DNA of 64,000 nt from an uncultured Oscillospiraceae bacterium (GCA_910586535.1 CAJUHS010000001.1:186396-250395), one strand, 5' to 3'; positions 48,730 to 58,085 are shown, numbered from the stretch's first letter. Notes: generated from the letters alone by a model not told the origin. Numbers and translations: made by a program.

Positions 48730-50097
48730 ATGAACATATTAAAAAAAACGGCGGTACTGCTTGCCGCCCTTATGATATTCGGGACAGCCTCACTGATCCG
48801 CGTTTCTGCGGTGACGTTCACCCCGAATTTTACCGTTTCAAGCGAGGCTGCCGTACTTATCAACCTTGACAAAGACATCGTAGTGTACGAAAAGAATCCA
48901 ACCAAAAAGATGTACCCCGCCTCTCTGACAAAAATAATGACGGCAATAGTCGTTCTGGACAACGTTTCAGACCTGGACAAGACCGAATATGAGGCTCCGC
49001 TGGCAGTTTTTGACGATCTTTACGGCAAAAACCCCTCCTCCGTAGGCTACGAAAGAGGCGAGGTCATTACCGCAACAGACCTTATGTACTCCATGCTTAT
49101 GGCGTCCGCGTGCGAATCGGCCGGAATTTTAGCCTACAACGTGGGCGGCGGAAGCATTCCAAACTTTGTTGACATGATGAACCAGAAGGCTGAGGAGATA
49201 GGGTGCACGGGAACTCATTTTGTGAACCCCCACGGTCTTTACGACGACGAACAGTACACCAATGCATACGATATGTCTGTCATTGCAAAGTACGCTGTTG
49301 ACAATTACCCAAAATTTGTGGAAATTGCCACCACTACGGAATACACACTTCACGGCACGAACTACAAGCAGAACGGCTGGGCGACTATCCACCACACAAA
49401 CGCCATGACCCTCAAAGGCGAGTTTTACTATGAGCCGGCGCGCGGACTAAAAACTGGCACGCTGGACGAATCGGGACGCTGCCTTGCCTCAATGGCTACC
49501 CGCGACGGAAACAACTACCTGCTCGTAACGCTGGGAGCTCCCATGTACGACGCTGACGGAAACCGCACTTACGACCACTATACCGACCACGAAAATATTT
49601 ACGAATGGGCGTTCAATACCTTTTCCTATGAAAAAATACTCAGCGTGACAGACGAGATAACAGAGGTACCCGTAAAGCTTGGCGACGGCGCGGAGCACGT
49701 TATTCTTGTCCCGTCTGAGGACTTTTACACGCTCTGGCCCAACACCCTTGACTCCTCAAGCCTGAAAAAGGAGATCGTCACAAAGGGCTACCTCGATTCG
49801 GACGAATCCATTACCGCACCCGTTGAAAAAGGCCGTGTACTCGGAAAATATACCCTTTCCCTTTCGGGCGAGACTCTCTGTTCCGTGGATCTCGTGGCAA
49901 AAAACGACGTGGCGCTTTCACAGCTTGAATACAATATCATGAAAGTCAAGGCCTTTGTAGGCTCGTTCTGGTTCAAAATGGCTGTTGCAGCCGCGGTTTT
50001 ACTCACCGCCGCCTATATTACAGTCTACATTCTCGCAACAAAAAAGCGCAGAATGAAGATGAAAAAGGTTTCCCAAAAGGGAAAACGCAGGCTGTAA
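48730..50097 (+). CDS. D-alanyl-D-alanine carboxypeptidase (DacF/PBP5-like)
   Basis: 455 residues. Signal peptide (1-27), serine-DD-peptidase motifs SLTK (Ser65, Lys68) and KTG (241-243). The middle SxN motif reads SAC (126-128). A C-terminal membrane helix (about 415-435) and basic tail anchor it, instead of the usual amphipathic helix. It trims the terminal D-Ala from peptidoglycan stem peptides outside the cell. Confidence 0.9.
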   Translation: MNILKKTAVLLAALMIFGTASLIRVSAVTFTPNFTVSSEAAVLINLDKDIVVYEKNPTKKMYPASLTKIMTAIVVLDNVSDLDKTEYEAPLAVFDDLYGKNPSSVGYERGEVITATDLMYSMLMASACESAGILAYNVGGGSIPNFVDMMNQKAEEIGCTGTHFVNPHGLYDDEQYTNAYDMSVIAKYAVDNYPKFVEIATTTEYTLHGTNYKQNGWATIHHTNAMTLKGEFYYEPARGLKTGTLDESGRCLASMATRDGNNYLLVTLGAPMYDADGNRTYDHYTDHENIYEWAFNTFSYEKILSVTDEITEVPVKLGDGAEHVILVPSEDFYTLWPNTLDSSSLKKEIVTKGYLDSDESITAPVEKGRVLGKYTLSLSGETLCSVDLVAKNDVALSQLEYNIMKVKAFVGSFWFKMAVAAAVLLTAAYITVYILATKKRRMKMKKVSQKGKRRL

Positions 50098-50125
50098 CGG
50101 TTTATGCGTTTAACCTAAGGAATTG

Positions 50126-50154
50126 TTGACAAAATAATATCAGTATGATAAAAT
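50126..50154 (+). promoter_or_regulatory. promoter of the small membrane protein / binding protein genes
   Basis: TTGACA (50126-50131), 17 bases, TAAAAT (50149-50154). A leader of about 130 bases follows. Confidence 0.6.
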
Positions 50155-50291
50155 TGCTTGGTAAGGGCATTGTTCCGAAACTTTGCGTTCTGAGACAGGA
50201 ACGCGCCCCTGCGGTCATTTCGGGGACAAGCCGGAAAAACGCTTTCGTCTGAGTTATATACAAATTTTTATAATTTATGGAGGACTTTCAT

Positions 50292-50552
50292 ATGTCGGGA
50301 AAAAAGCTTTGCATTTCAAGTCTCGTCCTTGGTATAGTAGGACTGGCATTCTCTTTCTTTCTTCCTGTTATTTCCTATGCCTGCGCCATTCCGGGACTTA
50401 TCATCGGAGTAAAAAAGCGCAGAAAAAACTACAGCTCCTCGGCGGGTATATCCCTGAGCATCGTTGCTTTGTCAATAGCCATGATCAACTCGGTTTTGGG
50501 AATCGTTATGACGGTAAAAATGTTCTTTTCGGGAAAAAGCGACGAAAATTGA
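50292..50552 (+). CDS. small membrane protein, DUF4190-like
   Basis: 86 residues from ATG 50292 (GGAGG eight bases upstream). Two hydrophobic segments (about 8-35 and 48-75) separated by a KKRRKN loop. The layout SLVLGIVGL...GLIIG...SAGISLSIVAL fits DUF4190. Function unknown. 54 bases before a binding-protein gene. Confidence 0.75.
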   Translation: MSGKKLCISSLVLGIVGLAFSFFLPVISYACAIPGLIIGVKKRRKNYSSSAGISLSIVALSIAMINSVLGIVMTVKMFFSGKSDEN

Positions 50553-50606
50553 TCCTTGTCCTTCCGTCCGTTGACGGTACACATTTTGAACAGGGTGGTT
50601 ATGTTT

Positions 50607-52076
50607 ATGAATAAATTTTCACTGAACCGCAGAATCGCACGCTGCGCCGCGCTGATTACGGCTGCCGCGGCTGTCCCCGGAATTTTTGCAGGCTGCGGCG
50701 GAAAGTCTCCGTCTGACGGCGAACCATTATCCATTGAGATATGGCACTACTACAACGGTTCGCTCCAGAATTCCTTTGACAAGATGATAGAAAATTTTAA
50801 CAACACGGTAGGCGCAGAAAATAATATTACCGTAAGCGCCCACTCTCAGGGCAGCATTGCCGATCTTGAAGCGGCAGTTCTGAACTCAGCACAAAAACAG
50901 GTAGGCAGCAGCGAACTTCCAGACATATTCGCTTCATATGCGGATACTGCCTTTGAGGTCAAAAAAATGGGCATTCTCGCCGATCTGGACGCGTACTTTT
51001 CTCCGGATGAACAGGCTGACTATATAGACTCCTACATAGAAGAAGGCCGTATCGGCAGCAACGGCGAACTGTATATTTTTCCCATTGCCAAATCTACTGA
51101 GACTTTCATGCTCAACAAGACCGAATGGGACGCTTTCGCCGAGGCGACAGGCGCGTCCGCAGACGATATGCGCACTATGGAGGGAATCACGGATACCGCC
51201 CGCAGATACTACGAATGGACCGATTCCCTTACGCCCGACGTTAAGAATGACGGAAAGGCTTTCTATGGCAGGGACGCTCTTGCAAATATGTTTATTATCG
51301 GCTCAAAACAGCTCGGACATGAAATATTCCGCGCGGAAAATGGTTCAGTTACCGTGAATCTTGACGAGTCCGTTATGCGTAAAATATGGGACAATTATTA
51401 CGTTCCGTATATAAGCGGCTATTTCCGCGCCGACGGAAAATACCGTTCCGACGACGTTAAGGTGGGAAATATCATCTCCCTCATCGGTTCCACTTCGTCT
51501 GCTGTATACTTCCCCGAGGAAGTTACCGACGACAGCGGAGCGCACCCGATAAACGCTGAGATACTGCCCATGCCCGTATTAAACGGCGGTCAGTCTGTAA
51601 GCGTTCAGCAGGGCGCGGGAATGGTCGTAACAAAGTCCACTCCCGAGGAAGAAGCCGCAGCGGTAACGTTCCTGAAATGGTTCACCGAACCGGAAAACAA
51701 CATCGCGTTCTCTGCCGAGTCCGGATATTTGCCGGTGAAAAAACAGGCAAATAATTACGATTACTACATGGAAACCGCCCAAAAGCTGGGACTGAACGTT
51801 ACTACCACAAACGATATGGTAATAAAAGAGGCTTTCAGCCGGATTTCCCAGTCGGAACTTTACACAAGTAAGGCGTTTGACGGAAGTCAGGAAGCACGCA
51901 AGATACTGGAATACGGTCTTGCGGACAAAGCCGCCGCAGACAGAGAAGCTGTTGCGGAGCTTGTTGCAGGAGGCGCGTCTCTTGATGAAGCGGTAGGTTT
52001 GTACAATACCGACGAGAACTTCGCCGAATGGTACTCAAAGCTGAAAGACGACATTAACGCTGCCGTAAACAAATAG
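50607..52076 (+). CDS. extracellular solute-binding lipoprotein
   Basis: 489 residues from ATG 50607 (GGGTGG eight bases upstream). Lipoprotein signal with lipobox FAGC. Family 1 extracellular solute-binding fold: IEIWHYYNGSLQNSF start, LPDIFASYADTA, and TFLKWFTEPENN near the end. It captures a sugar or oligosaccharide for an ABC importer, but no permease is encoded nearby. The esterase follows 16 bases later, probably on the same transcript. Confidence 0.88.
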   Translation: MNKFSLNRRIARCAALITAAAAVPGIFAGCGGKSPSDGEPLSIEIWHYYNGSLQNSFDKMIENFNNTVGAENNITVSAHSQGSIADLEAAVLNSAQKQVGSSELPDIFASYADTAFEVKKMGILADLDAYFSPDEQADYIDSYIEEGRIGSNGELYIFPIAKSTETFMLNKTEWDAFAEATGASADDMRTMEGITDTARRYYEWTDSLTPDVKNDGKAFYGRDALANMFIIGSKQLGHEIFRAENGSVTVNLDESVMRKIWDNYYVPYISGYFRADGKYRSDDVKVGNIISLIGSTSSAVYFPEEVTDDSGAHPINAEILPMPVLNGGQSVSVQQGAGMVVTKSTPEEEAAAVTFLKWFTEPENNIAFSAESGYLPVKKQANNYDYYMETAQKLGLNVTTTNDMVIKEAFSRISQSELYTSKAFDGSQEARKILEYGLADKAAADREAVAELVAGGASLDEAVGLYNTDENFAEWYSKLKDDINAAVNK

Positions 52077-52092
52077 GGAAAGGAACTTTAAA

Positions 52093-52917
52093 ATGATATA
52101 CAAAACCGTTTCGCTTGATATTCCGTACGAAAAGGCTGGACTCGGCACGGCAGGATGCCTTGCCGAGCTGGATATGTACTGTGCAGGTCCCTATGAAAAT
52201 ATGCTTCTTACCAAACGTCCCGCGGTAGTCATCTGCCCGGGCGGAGGATACGAATACTGCTCCGAAAGAGAGGCAGAACCGGTAGCTATGCGGTTTGCTT
52301 CCTATGGGATACAGGCTTTTGTGCTTCGCTACAGCTGCGTGAACAAGAGATTTCCCACCAGTCTGCTGGAGGCTGCTCAGGCGGTTGCATATGTGCGCAA
52401 AAACGCGGCGGAGCTTGGAGTCGACCCCGATAAAATAATGATATGCGGCTTTTCCGCCGGAGGACATCTTGCAGCAAGCCTTGCGGTACACTGGAAAAAG
52501 GATTTTATTGCCAATGCGCTTGGCGAAGAAAGCTCTCTTTATAGACCTAACGGCGCGGTTTTGTGCTATCCCGTTATAACGTCCGGAGAAAAACGCCATG
52601 ACGGTTCTATAGTAAATATCGCAGGAAACGATGCTGAGCTAAGAGAGCTTGTTTCCCTTGAAAAGCAGGTGACAGCGGACGTTCCGCCTGTGTTCCTCTG
52701 GCACACCGCAGACGACGGCTGCGTACCCATTGAAAACACTCTGATGTTCGCAGCGGCTCTTGCTGAAAAGAAAGTTTCCTTTGTCTGTCATATTTTTGAA
52801 AGGGGAGCTCACGGTCTGTCCCTATGCGACGACAGCACCGCAAGCGGAAACGAGCATTTCAATCCCGACTGCGCAAGATGGTTCAATATGGCTGTGGAAT
52901 GGATAAAGGCAAGGTAA
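52093..52917 (+). CDS. alpha/beta hydrolase, acetyl-esterase-like
   Basis: 274 residues, no signal peptide. CPGGGYEYCS forms the oxyanion region, GFSAGGHLAAS has the nucleophile Ser, TADDGCVP the Asp and RGAHGLSL the His. It resembles intracellular esterases (BD-FAE/Axe type) that remove acetyl groups from imported xylo-oligosaccharides. Coupling to the binding-protein gene supports that reading (inference). Confidence 0.85.
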   Translation: MIYKTVSLDIPYEKAGLGTAGCLAELDMYCAGPYENMLLTKRPAVVICPGGGYEYCSEREAEPVAMRFASYGIQAFVLRYSCVNKRFPTSLLEAAQAVAYVRKNAAELGVDPDKIMICGFSAGGHLAASLAVHWKKDFIANALGEESSLYRPNGAVLCYPVITSGEKRHDGSIVNIAGNDAELRELVSLEKQVTADVPPVFLWHTADDGCVPIENTLMFAAALAEKKVSFVCHIFERGAHGLSLCDDSTASGNEHFNPDCARWFNMAVEWIKAR

Positions 52918-52931
52918 TACGCTTATAGAAT

Positions 52932-52975
52932 AAAAAACGCTCAAAACCTACTGCGGCTTTGAGCGTTTTCATATT
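52932..52975. terminator. bidirectional terminator
   Basis: AAACGCTCAAA and TTTGAGCGTTT pair around a 12-base loop, with A- and T-rich flanks, between convergent genes. Confidence 0.75.
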
Positions 52976-52991
52976 TTACATTTTGAAGGTT

Positions 52992-53201
52992 TTAGGTTCT
53001 GCTTTCGGTAAGCGAATCCCGCCTGAAGAGAAGCGTTATGCACCAGATCGCCGAGAGGGCTACGAGCACATAAACCACTCTGCTGAGGATCGCGCCTGTT
53101 CCGCCGAACAGCCATGCCACAAGGTCAAAGCTGAATATCCCCACGAGACCCCAGTTAAGACCGCCTATGACAAGAAGCGCAAGTGCGATTTTATCAAACA
53201 T
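52992..53201 (-). CDS. DUF378 membrane protein (YuzA-like)
   Basis: 69 residues, two membrane helices, with the diagnostic LALLVIGGLNWGLVG and SRVVYVLVALSAIW stretches. Function unknown. The spacer 53202-53403 holds two hairpins (around 53313-53341 and 53341-53358) and no gene. Confidence 0.85.
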   Translation of the reverse strand: MFDKIALALLVIGGLNWGLVGIFSFDLVAWLFGGTGAILSRVVYVLVALSAIWCITLLFRRDSLTESRT

Positions 53202-53403
53202 TTTTTACCAATCCTTTCAGATTTCTGCGCTGTAAACAGGCAAACCCCGCACTGTTTACGGTGCGCCGAAAAAAAGAAAATAAAAGAAGATACTCCCGGA
53301 GAATATGTTTCCGGAACTCTGAAAATGCGTCTCCGAGTTCCGGAGGGTGTACCTCCGAGAATATTATCCGCAGTAATATTTGATTTATTCAAAGCGCGCC
53401 TCA

Positions 53404-54363
53404 TTACTCAACAGCAAGCAGGCTCATTTCCGTTTCAACGCTTTCCATATCGGTATCGTACAGCTTGAAACGCTCGGTCAGGGATTTCAGAAAATTTTCG
53501 TCAAGCACGAAAAGCCCGTCCGCGTTGTAAGCCCCCGTAACCGTCACAAGCTGGGATACCCTGTCGTCGCTGGAAGCAACATATTTCATCGCTTCGGACT
53601 GTTCCTTGTAGTCGTAAGCGGTAAAATTTGTCTCAGCCGCAGAATTTATTACTGCGCTGAAATAGTCGTCCACATGGCTTGAAAAGCTTTCGTCAATGTT
53701 GCGGTTGATAAGGTCGTTTATCGCCACTCCGGTTATTTTTGCGCGGTATTCCTCTCCCGAATTATAAAGCGGAAAAGTTATTACCTTTCTGAGCATTTCG
53801 GAGTCAAGATATGTGCTTCCCTCGCGGATTATTGTCTCCTCGCCCGTGTCGGGATTCGAATAGATGAGGTTATAGGGAACGTCAAAATCCACTCCGCCGA
53901 ATATGTCCGCAATTACAGAAAAGCTGTCGTTGTTTAGCTTCATGTAGTAGTCTATCTTTATGCCTGCGGCGTTCTCAACCGCAGATACCGCCTGCGGAGC
54001 TCCGCCCCTGCGGTAAAACTCATAAAGACTGTCCTCTGTGCCGTCCGCATAAGCGTAGGTGTCCGCAGGTACAGGCATTATCACCATTCGCTGCTCGTCG
54101 GCTATCATGCGTACTATTAAAAAACAGCACCCGCTCAAACGCTTTTCCGAATCAAATATGAACAGAGTGGTCTTGTTATTTGCCGACGTAGGAATGTACT
54201 CCTCCGCAACGAGCCGCTCAATATTCGGTTCCGCAGCGGCGTCAGGTTCTTTCGGGGCAGTAAGATATCGGAAAAGCATAAAGCATATCCCGCCGATAAT
54301 TATCAGGGTAACAATTATCGTTATAAAATATGTAAGGGCGATCTTGGTTCCTTTTTTTGCCAT
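53404..54363 (-). CDS. LytR-CpsA-Psr-like protein with degenerate active site
   Basis: 319 residues from ATG 54363 (AAAGGA upstream). Membrane helix (about 12-33), then an LCP-like domain: GGAPQAVSAVENAAGIKIDYYMKL-like segment and IADIFGGVDFDVP fit LCP proteins, which attach wall polymers to peptidoglycan. The IPRDT motif reads VPADT and the RSDT motif is not recognisable, so the phosphate-binding arginines appear lost. Catalysis is doubtful; a binding or scaffold role is possible. Confidence 0.7.
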   Translation of the reverse strand: MAKKGTKIALTYFITIIVTLIIIGGICFMLFRYLTAPKEPDAAAEPNIERLVAEEYIPTSANNKTTLFIFDSEKRLSGCCFLIVRMIADEQRMVIMPVPADTYAYADGTEDSLYEFYRRGGAPQAVSAVENAAGIKIDYYMKLNNDSFSVIADIFGGVDFDVPYNLIYSNPDTGEETIIREGSTYLDSEMLRKVITFPLYNSGEEYRAKITGVAINDLINRNIDESFSSHVDDYFSAVINSAAETNFTAYDYKEQSEAMKYVASSDDRVSQLVTVTGAYNADGLFVLDENFLKSLTERFKLYDTDMESVETEMSLLAVE

Positions 54364-54397
54364 TTTAGTGTTTCCTTTCAAAAAAATTAAAAAACTG

Positions 54398-54426
54398 TTG
54401 AAAATTTTTCTGGTAAGTGGTATAAT
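54398..54426 (+). promoter_or_regulatory. strong promoter pointing antisense into the SLOG gene
   Basis: TTGAAA (54398-54403), 17 bases, TATAAT (54421-54426) on the plus strand. The next 600 bases downstream are a minus-strand gene, so the transcript would be antisense. Confidence 0.55.
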
Positions 54427-54429
54427 TAT

Positions 54430-55002
54430 TTAAAAAGCAAGCTGTTTGTTACCGAAACTGCCGCCAAGGTCGTTTTCTATCTTTTCAGCGTTGATTATCC
54501 TGACCTCTATGCGCCTCTTCTCGGCGTACCTGATGGTCTGTCCCGTACCGCTTCTGTAATCTGACACCACAGCTATCAGCTTGTCGGAACGGTTTACCAT
54601 ATATTCGTTTCTCAGCCTCATGCAGTCGCGGGAATAAATTTCGCTTACATAAACTATCTCATCGGCTTGCAGAAATATATTTCCGAGAGTAAATTTATCC
54701 CTGCCCCTAAAGCTTTTTCCGTGTTCGCGGTAGGGAGCGGCTGCGATAAGCTTCAGCGGCATTCCGCGGGCTTTAAGCTCCATGACCATTTCGCCCGCCC
54801 AAAGATCTACGCCCCGGGCAAGCCCTGTTATAAAGGAAGTATATCCGTTTTCAGCGCTTTCAAGTATTTCCCTGTAAAGTATGCTTTTTATCGTCCGTAC
54901 AGCCTGAGAGCATTCGTTTCCTCCGTCGGGAAGCTTTTCCGGACGGTGTCCCGAAAAACACACGGTTTTCCCCAAATCTGCCATATTATCGCCAAAAGGC
55001 AT
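54430..55002 (-). CDS. SLOG-fold DUF1273 (YpsA-like) protein
   Basis: 190 residues from ATG 55002 (GGGGA nine bases upstream; ATG 55023 seven codons earlier is an alternative). CFSGHRPEKL start, FITGLARGVDLWAGE and the YMVNRSDKLIAV segment define the family, a nucleotide-binding SLOG fold. Function unknown; Bacillus YpsA is linked to cell division. 66 bases upstream of the LCP-like gene. Confidence 0.85.
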   Translation of the reverse strand: MPFGDNMADLGKTVCFSGHRPEKLPDGGNECSQAVRTIKSILYREILESAENGYTSFITGLARGVDLWAGEMVMELKARGMPLKLIAAAPYREHGKSFRGRDKFTLGNIFLQADEIVYVSEIYSRDCMRLRNEYMVNRSDKLIAVVSDYRSGTGQTIRYAEKRRIEVRIINAEKIENDLGGSFGNKQLAF

Positions 55003-55072
55003 GATATCATATCCCCGTTTCAAAATATTTGTGCGGTTCAGCAGCTTCCGCTGAATTTATGCTTATTTAGTT

Positions 55073-55101
55073 ATTATAGCACAAATATTCCGTTTTTACA
55101 A
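55073..55101 (-). promoter_or_regulatory. promoter of the SLOG-LCP-like genes
   Basis: Minus strand: TTGTAA (55101-55096), 17 bases, TATAAT (55078-55073). The spacer 55102-55254 has an AAAGGAGG at about 55147 on the plus strand with no start codon behind it. Confidence 0.65.
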
Positions 55102-55254
55102 CAGCAACTTGATATTTGTAATAAATTTGACACAATTACCAAATTTGAAAGGAGGAGCGTCCCCTTAGGGAATATCGCCGAATAAACTCCCAGCGCAGCT
55201 AATACTCAAGGAACGGCATATATTCCCGTATTTGAGCGGGACGCGGAAAACAAA

Positions 55255-56409
55255 ATGGAGAAGCAGTTTCTAAACCGTATCCGTGCGGAGATAGACCTCG
55301 GCGCGGCTGAAAAAAATTTTACAGCGCTTAAAGGATTCCTTTATGATGATTTTACAAAGCCTGCCTGCGTGATAAAGGCGGACGGCTACGGTCACGGCGA
55401 CCTGCCGCTGATGACGCTTTATCAGGAGCTGGGCGCGGACTTTTTCTGCGTATCCAATACCGAGGAGGCTCTGAGGCTCAGGAACGGAGGCTGCAATGGG
55501 GATATACTTATCCTTGGCTGGAGCAGTCCCGAGGACGCCGATGTTCTCTCTGAAAACAATATCATCGTTACACTGGTTTCCGTGGAAAACGCCCTCGCTT
55601 TCTCTGAAAAGGCTTCAAAGCCTGTAAGAGTCCACATAAAGCTTGACACAGGCATGGGCAGAGTTGGCCTTGACGCAAGCGACACGGAGCAGTGCGCCTC
55701 GGATATCGCAAAGATAGCCGTACTGCCGAACATTTCCGCAGAGGGAGCGTTCACCCATTTCGCCGCCGCGGACAGCCGGCTTGACGACGACGTATCCTTT
55801 ACAGAGGATCAGAAGCAGAAATTCCTGGCTGCGGTAAATGCCTCCGAACGTTTCGGAGTGCGGTTCAAGCATATCCACTTCCTTAACAGCGCGGCAACTA
55901 TCTACGATTACGACAGCCGCAGCACTCTGGCGCGCCTTGGTATTCTTCTGTACGGTCTGAGACCCGCGTATTCAATGAAGATACCCTTCGCTCTCCGGCC
56001 TGTGATGAGCCTGAAAACCGTCGTTTCTCAGGTCAAGACCATACATAAGGGCAATACAGTAAGCTACGGCAGAACATACGCCGCTCCCGGAGACAGGATC
56101 ATTGCGACCGTTCCCTGCGGCTATGCGGACGGGTACCCCAGACTGCTTTCGGGCAACTGCGAGGCTATTATCCGCGGCAAGCGCGCAAAAGGCGTGGGCA
56201 GGATATGCATGGATCAGATGATGTTTGACGTTACTAAGATCAAGGGGGTATCCGAGGGCGATGAGGTGATACTCATAGGCTCTGACGGTACAGAGACCAT
56301 TACTGCCGACGATCTTGCGGAGGCATACGGCTCTATCGGGTATGAATTGGTATGCGGAATAGGAAAACGGGTTCCGAGAGTTTATATCGGCGGAAAACAA
56401 AAAGATTGA
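55255..56409 (+). CDS. alr: alanine racemase
   Basis: 384 residues. PLP lysine Lys41 in AVIKADGYGHG and the catalytic Tyr in VSYGRTY (about 268). The barrel-plus-beta-domain layout and length are normal. It makes D-Ala for peptidoglycan in the cytoplasm. Single gene with a moderate ribosome site. Confidence 0.95.
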   Translation: MEKQFLNRIRAEIDLGAAEKNFTALKGFLYDDFTKPACVIKADGYGHGDLPLMTLYQELGADFFCVSNTEEALRLRNGGCNGDILILGWSSPEDADVLSENNIIVTLVSVENALAFSEKASKPVRVHIKLDTGMGRVGLDASDTEQCASDIAKIAVLPNISAEGAFTHFAAADSRLDDDVSFTEDQKQKFLAAVNASERFGVRFKHIHFLNSAATIYDYDSRSTLARLGILLYGLRPAYSMKIPFALRPVMSLKTVVSQVKTIHKGNTVSYGRTYAAPGDRIIATVPCGYADGYPRLLSGNCEAIIRGKRAKGVGRICMDQMMFDVTKIKGVSEGDEVILIGSDGTETITADDLAEAYGSIGYELVCGIGKRVPRVYIGGKQKD

Positions 56410-56464
56410 CAAACTACTTCAAAATTGTGCAAAATGTCTAAACTGATAGTTGTAAATACGTTAA

Positions 56465-56478
56465 TGTAAACGTTGACA
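56465..56478 (+). promoter_or_regulatory. perfect CcpA cre-type operator
   Basis: TGTAAACGTTGACA matches the consensus TGWAANCGNTNWCA at every position. Its last six bases are the -35 hexamer of the binding-protein promoter, so bound repressor would block RNA polymerase. Confidence 0.8.
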
Positions 56479-56502
56479 CAGACATTGGTTTTCTGTTATA
56501 AT
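56473..56502 (+). promoter_or_regulatory. promoter of the binding-protein gene
   Basis: TTGACA (56473-56478), 18 bases, TATAAT (56497-56502). Confidence 0.85.
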
Positions 56503-56545
56503 AGTGATATTGAATAAATTCATTTTACCCGAAAGGACGGTTTTT

Positions 56546-57991
56546 ATGAAAAACTTGAAGAAAATTTTTGCGGGACTTACCGCGCTTTCTATTGCAGGTT
56601 CCTTTGCCGCTTGTTCAAGCGAGGGAGACCCCGCTGAAACAACCACCGCAGAGATTACCACTACACCCGCCGTTACGGTAGAGATCAAAAGCGAAACGCT
56701 TTCTTCCGAAGCGCAGGAGCAGATCGGCAACGCTGCCGACCAGCTTACAGGCGAACTGGAAAACAAAACTATCAAATGGTTCTCTTTCTACGACCCGTTC
56801 CACGCAACTACTTCCGGCAACACAAAGGCTCTTTCGCTGGAGCTTTTTGAGACCAAGTACGGCGGTGAGATAGAATACATACAGACGACATGGGAAAACC
56901 GCTTCAATGACCTGTCCACAAAGATAATCGGCGGCGACGGCGTTGACTTTATCGCAGGCGGCGACCTTGACTCTTTCCCCCGCGGCGTTCCTAACGGACA
57001 ATATCAGTCTTTCGATCAGTATATGGACTGGTCAAATCCCCTCTGGGCTGAACAGCAGGCTCTCAACGATCAGTTCCGTATCGGAAATAACCACTATCTT
57101 ATCTGCACTCAGTCAACCGCTTACTACGGAGTAATGTACAACAGAAGCACCATTGAAGCTAACGGCTTTGACGATCCCGCAGAGCTTTTTGATAAAGGCG
57201 AATGGAACTGGGATACGTTCAAGAGTATGCTCACAGACTTCTGCGATCCCGACAACGCTCAGTACGGTCTTGACGGCTGGTTCAACGAAAAGCCGCTCAT
57301 GATGTCGGCAGGCGTTCCGTCGGTATCTCTCAAGGACGGTAAGCTTACCACAAACCTGAAGGACCCCAACCTTGAACGTGCAATGAACTTTATGTACGAC
57401 CTGAACACTTCGGGACTCAAGTACGATATGAATATTTCCGGCTGGACAGAACACCCTGAAAATATCGGTTCCGGAAACGAGCTGTTCTATATCGGCGGTC
57501 TGTACACTCTTGAAAGCGACCCCGAGATTTGGACAAAGACCTTCGGAGAACAGGAAAACGTTATGTTCGTTCCCGTTCCGAAAGATCCTAATGCAGATAA
57601 ACATTACGTAGCTGCGGGTCTTGAAGCTTACCTCCTCTGCAAGGGCGCTCAAAACCCCGACGGCGTTATGAGATTCATGGAATGCGTTCTTGTTGCCAAC
57701 GCCGATCCTCAGACTCAGGAGCTTGCTATCGAAAAGCGCAAAAACGATTTCGGCTGGAGCGATGAAATGATAGAAATGTACAACAAATCTGTACAGCTTG
57801 CCCGTGAGAACCCTGTGTACGATCTGTGCGTAGGCGGTCCCCAGGATCTTGCTGACATCGTTGACAGCGCCGAATACGGTATCCGTGCGGCATTTGCCGG
57901 AACCGAATGGGCTACGGTACGCGATGAGGTTTCCGATGTTGCCGAAATTTACATCAATGAATTTAACGAACAGGTTGCGGCAATGGGCTGA
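56546..57991 (+). CDS. solute-binding lipoprotein under cre control
   Basis: 481 residues from ATG 56546 (GAAAGGACGG upstream). Signal with lipobox SFAAC, a Thr-rich linker (EETTTAEITTT-type), then a family 1 solute-binding domain (YGGEIEYIQTTWENRFNDL, DGWFNEKPLMMSAGVPS). Clear paralogue of the 61032-62525 gene. Probably a sugar importer subunit whose permeases are elsewhere. Terminator behind it. Confidence 0.9.
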   Translation: MKNLKKIFAGLTALSIAGSFAACSSEGDPAETTTAEITTTPAVTVEIKSETLSSEAQEQIGNAADQLTGELENKTIKWFSFYDPFHATTSGNTKALSLELFETKYGGEIEYIQTTWENRFNDLSTKIIGGDGVDFIAGGDLDSFPRGVPNGQYQSFDQYMDWSNPLWAEQQALNDQFRIGNNHYLICTQSTAYYGVMYNRSTIEANGFDDPAELFDKGEWNWDTFKSMLTDFCDPDNAQYGLDGWFNEKPLMMSAGVPSVSLKDGKLTTNLKDPNLERAMNFMYDLNTSGLKYDMNISGWTEHPENIGSGNELFYIGGLYTLESDPEIWTKTFGEQENVMFVPVPKDPNADKHYVAAGLEAYLLCKGAQNPDGVMRFMECVLVANADPQTQELAIEKRKNDFGWSDEMIEMYNKSVQLARENPVYDLCVGGPQDLADIVDSAEYGIRAAFAGTEWATVRDEVSDVAEIYINEFNEQVAAMG

Positions 57992-58038
57992 TAAGCTCAA
58001 TATGTAAATTGCAAACGGCAAATATAATACGGTAAAAT

Positions 58039-58085
58039 AAAAACTGTCCCGTTCCGGAGTGATCCGCAGCGGGACGTTTTTTATT
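58039..58085. terminator. bidirectional terminator
   Basis: GTCCCG and CGGGAC arms around a GC-rich loop, then GTTTTTTATT on the plus strand. It touches the stop of the convergent feoA. Confidence 0.75.

Noticed and set aside
48645..48869. 74-codon plus-strand ORF before the carboxypeptidase
   Set aside because: Overlaps most of the signal-peptide coding region in another frame and has no recognisable family.
52959..52972. 13/14 match to the cre consensus on the minus strand
   Set aside because: It is one arm of the terminator hairpin between convergent genes, not near a promoter.
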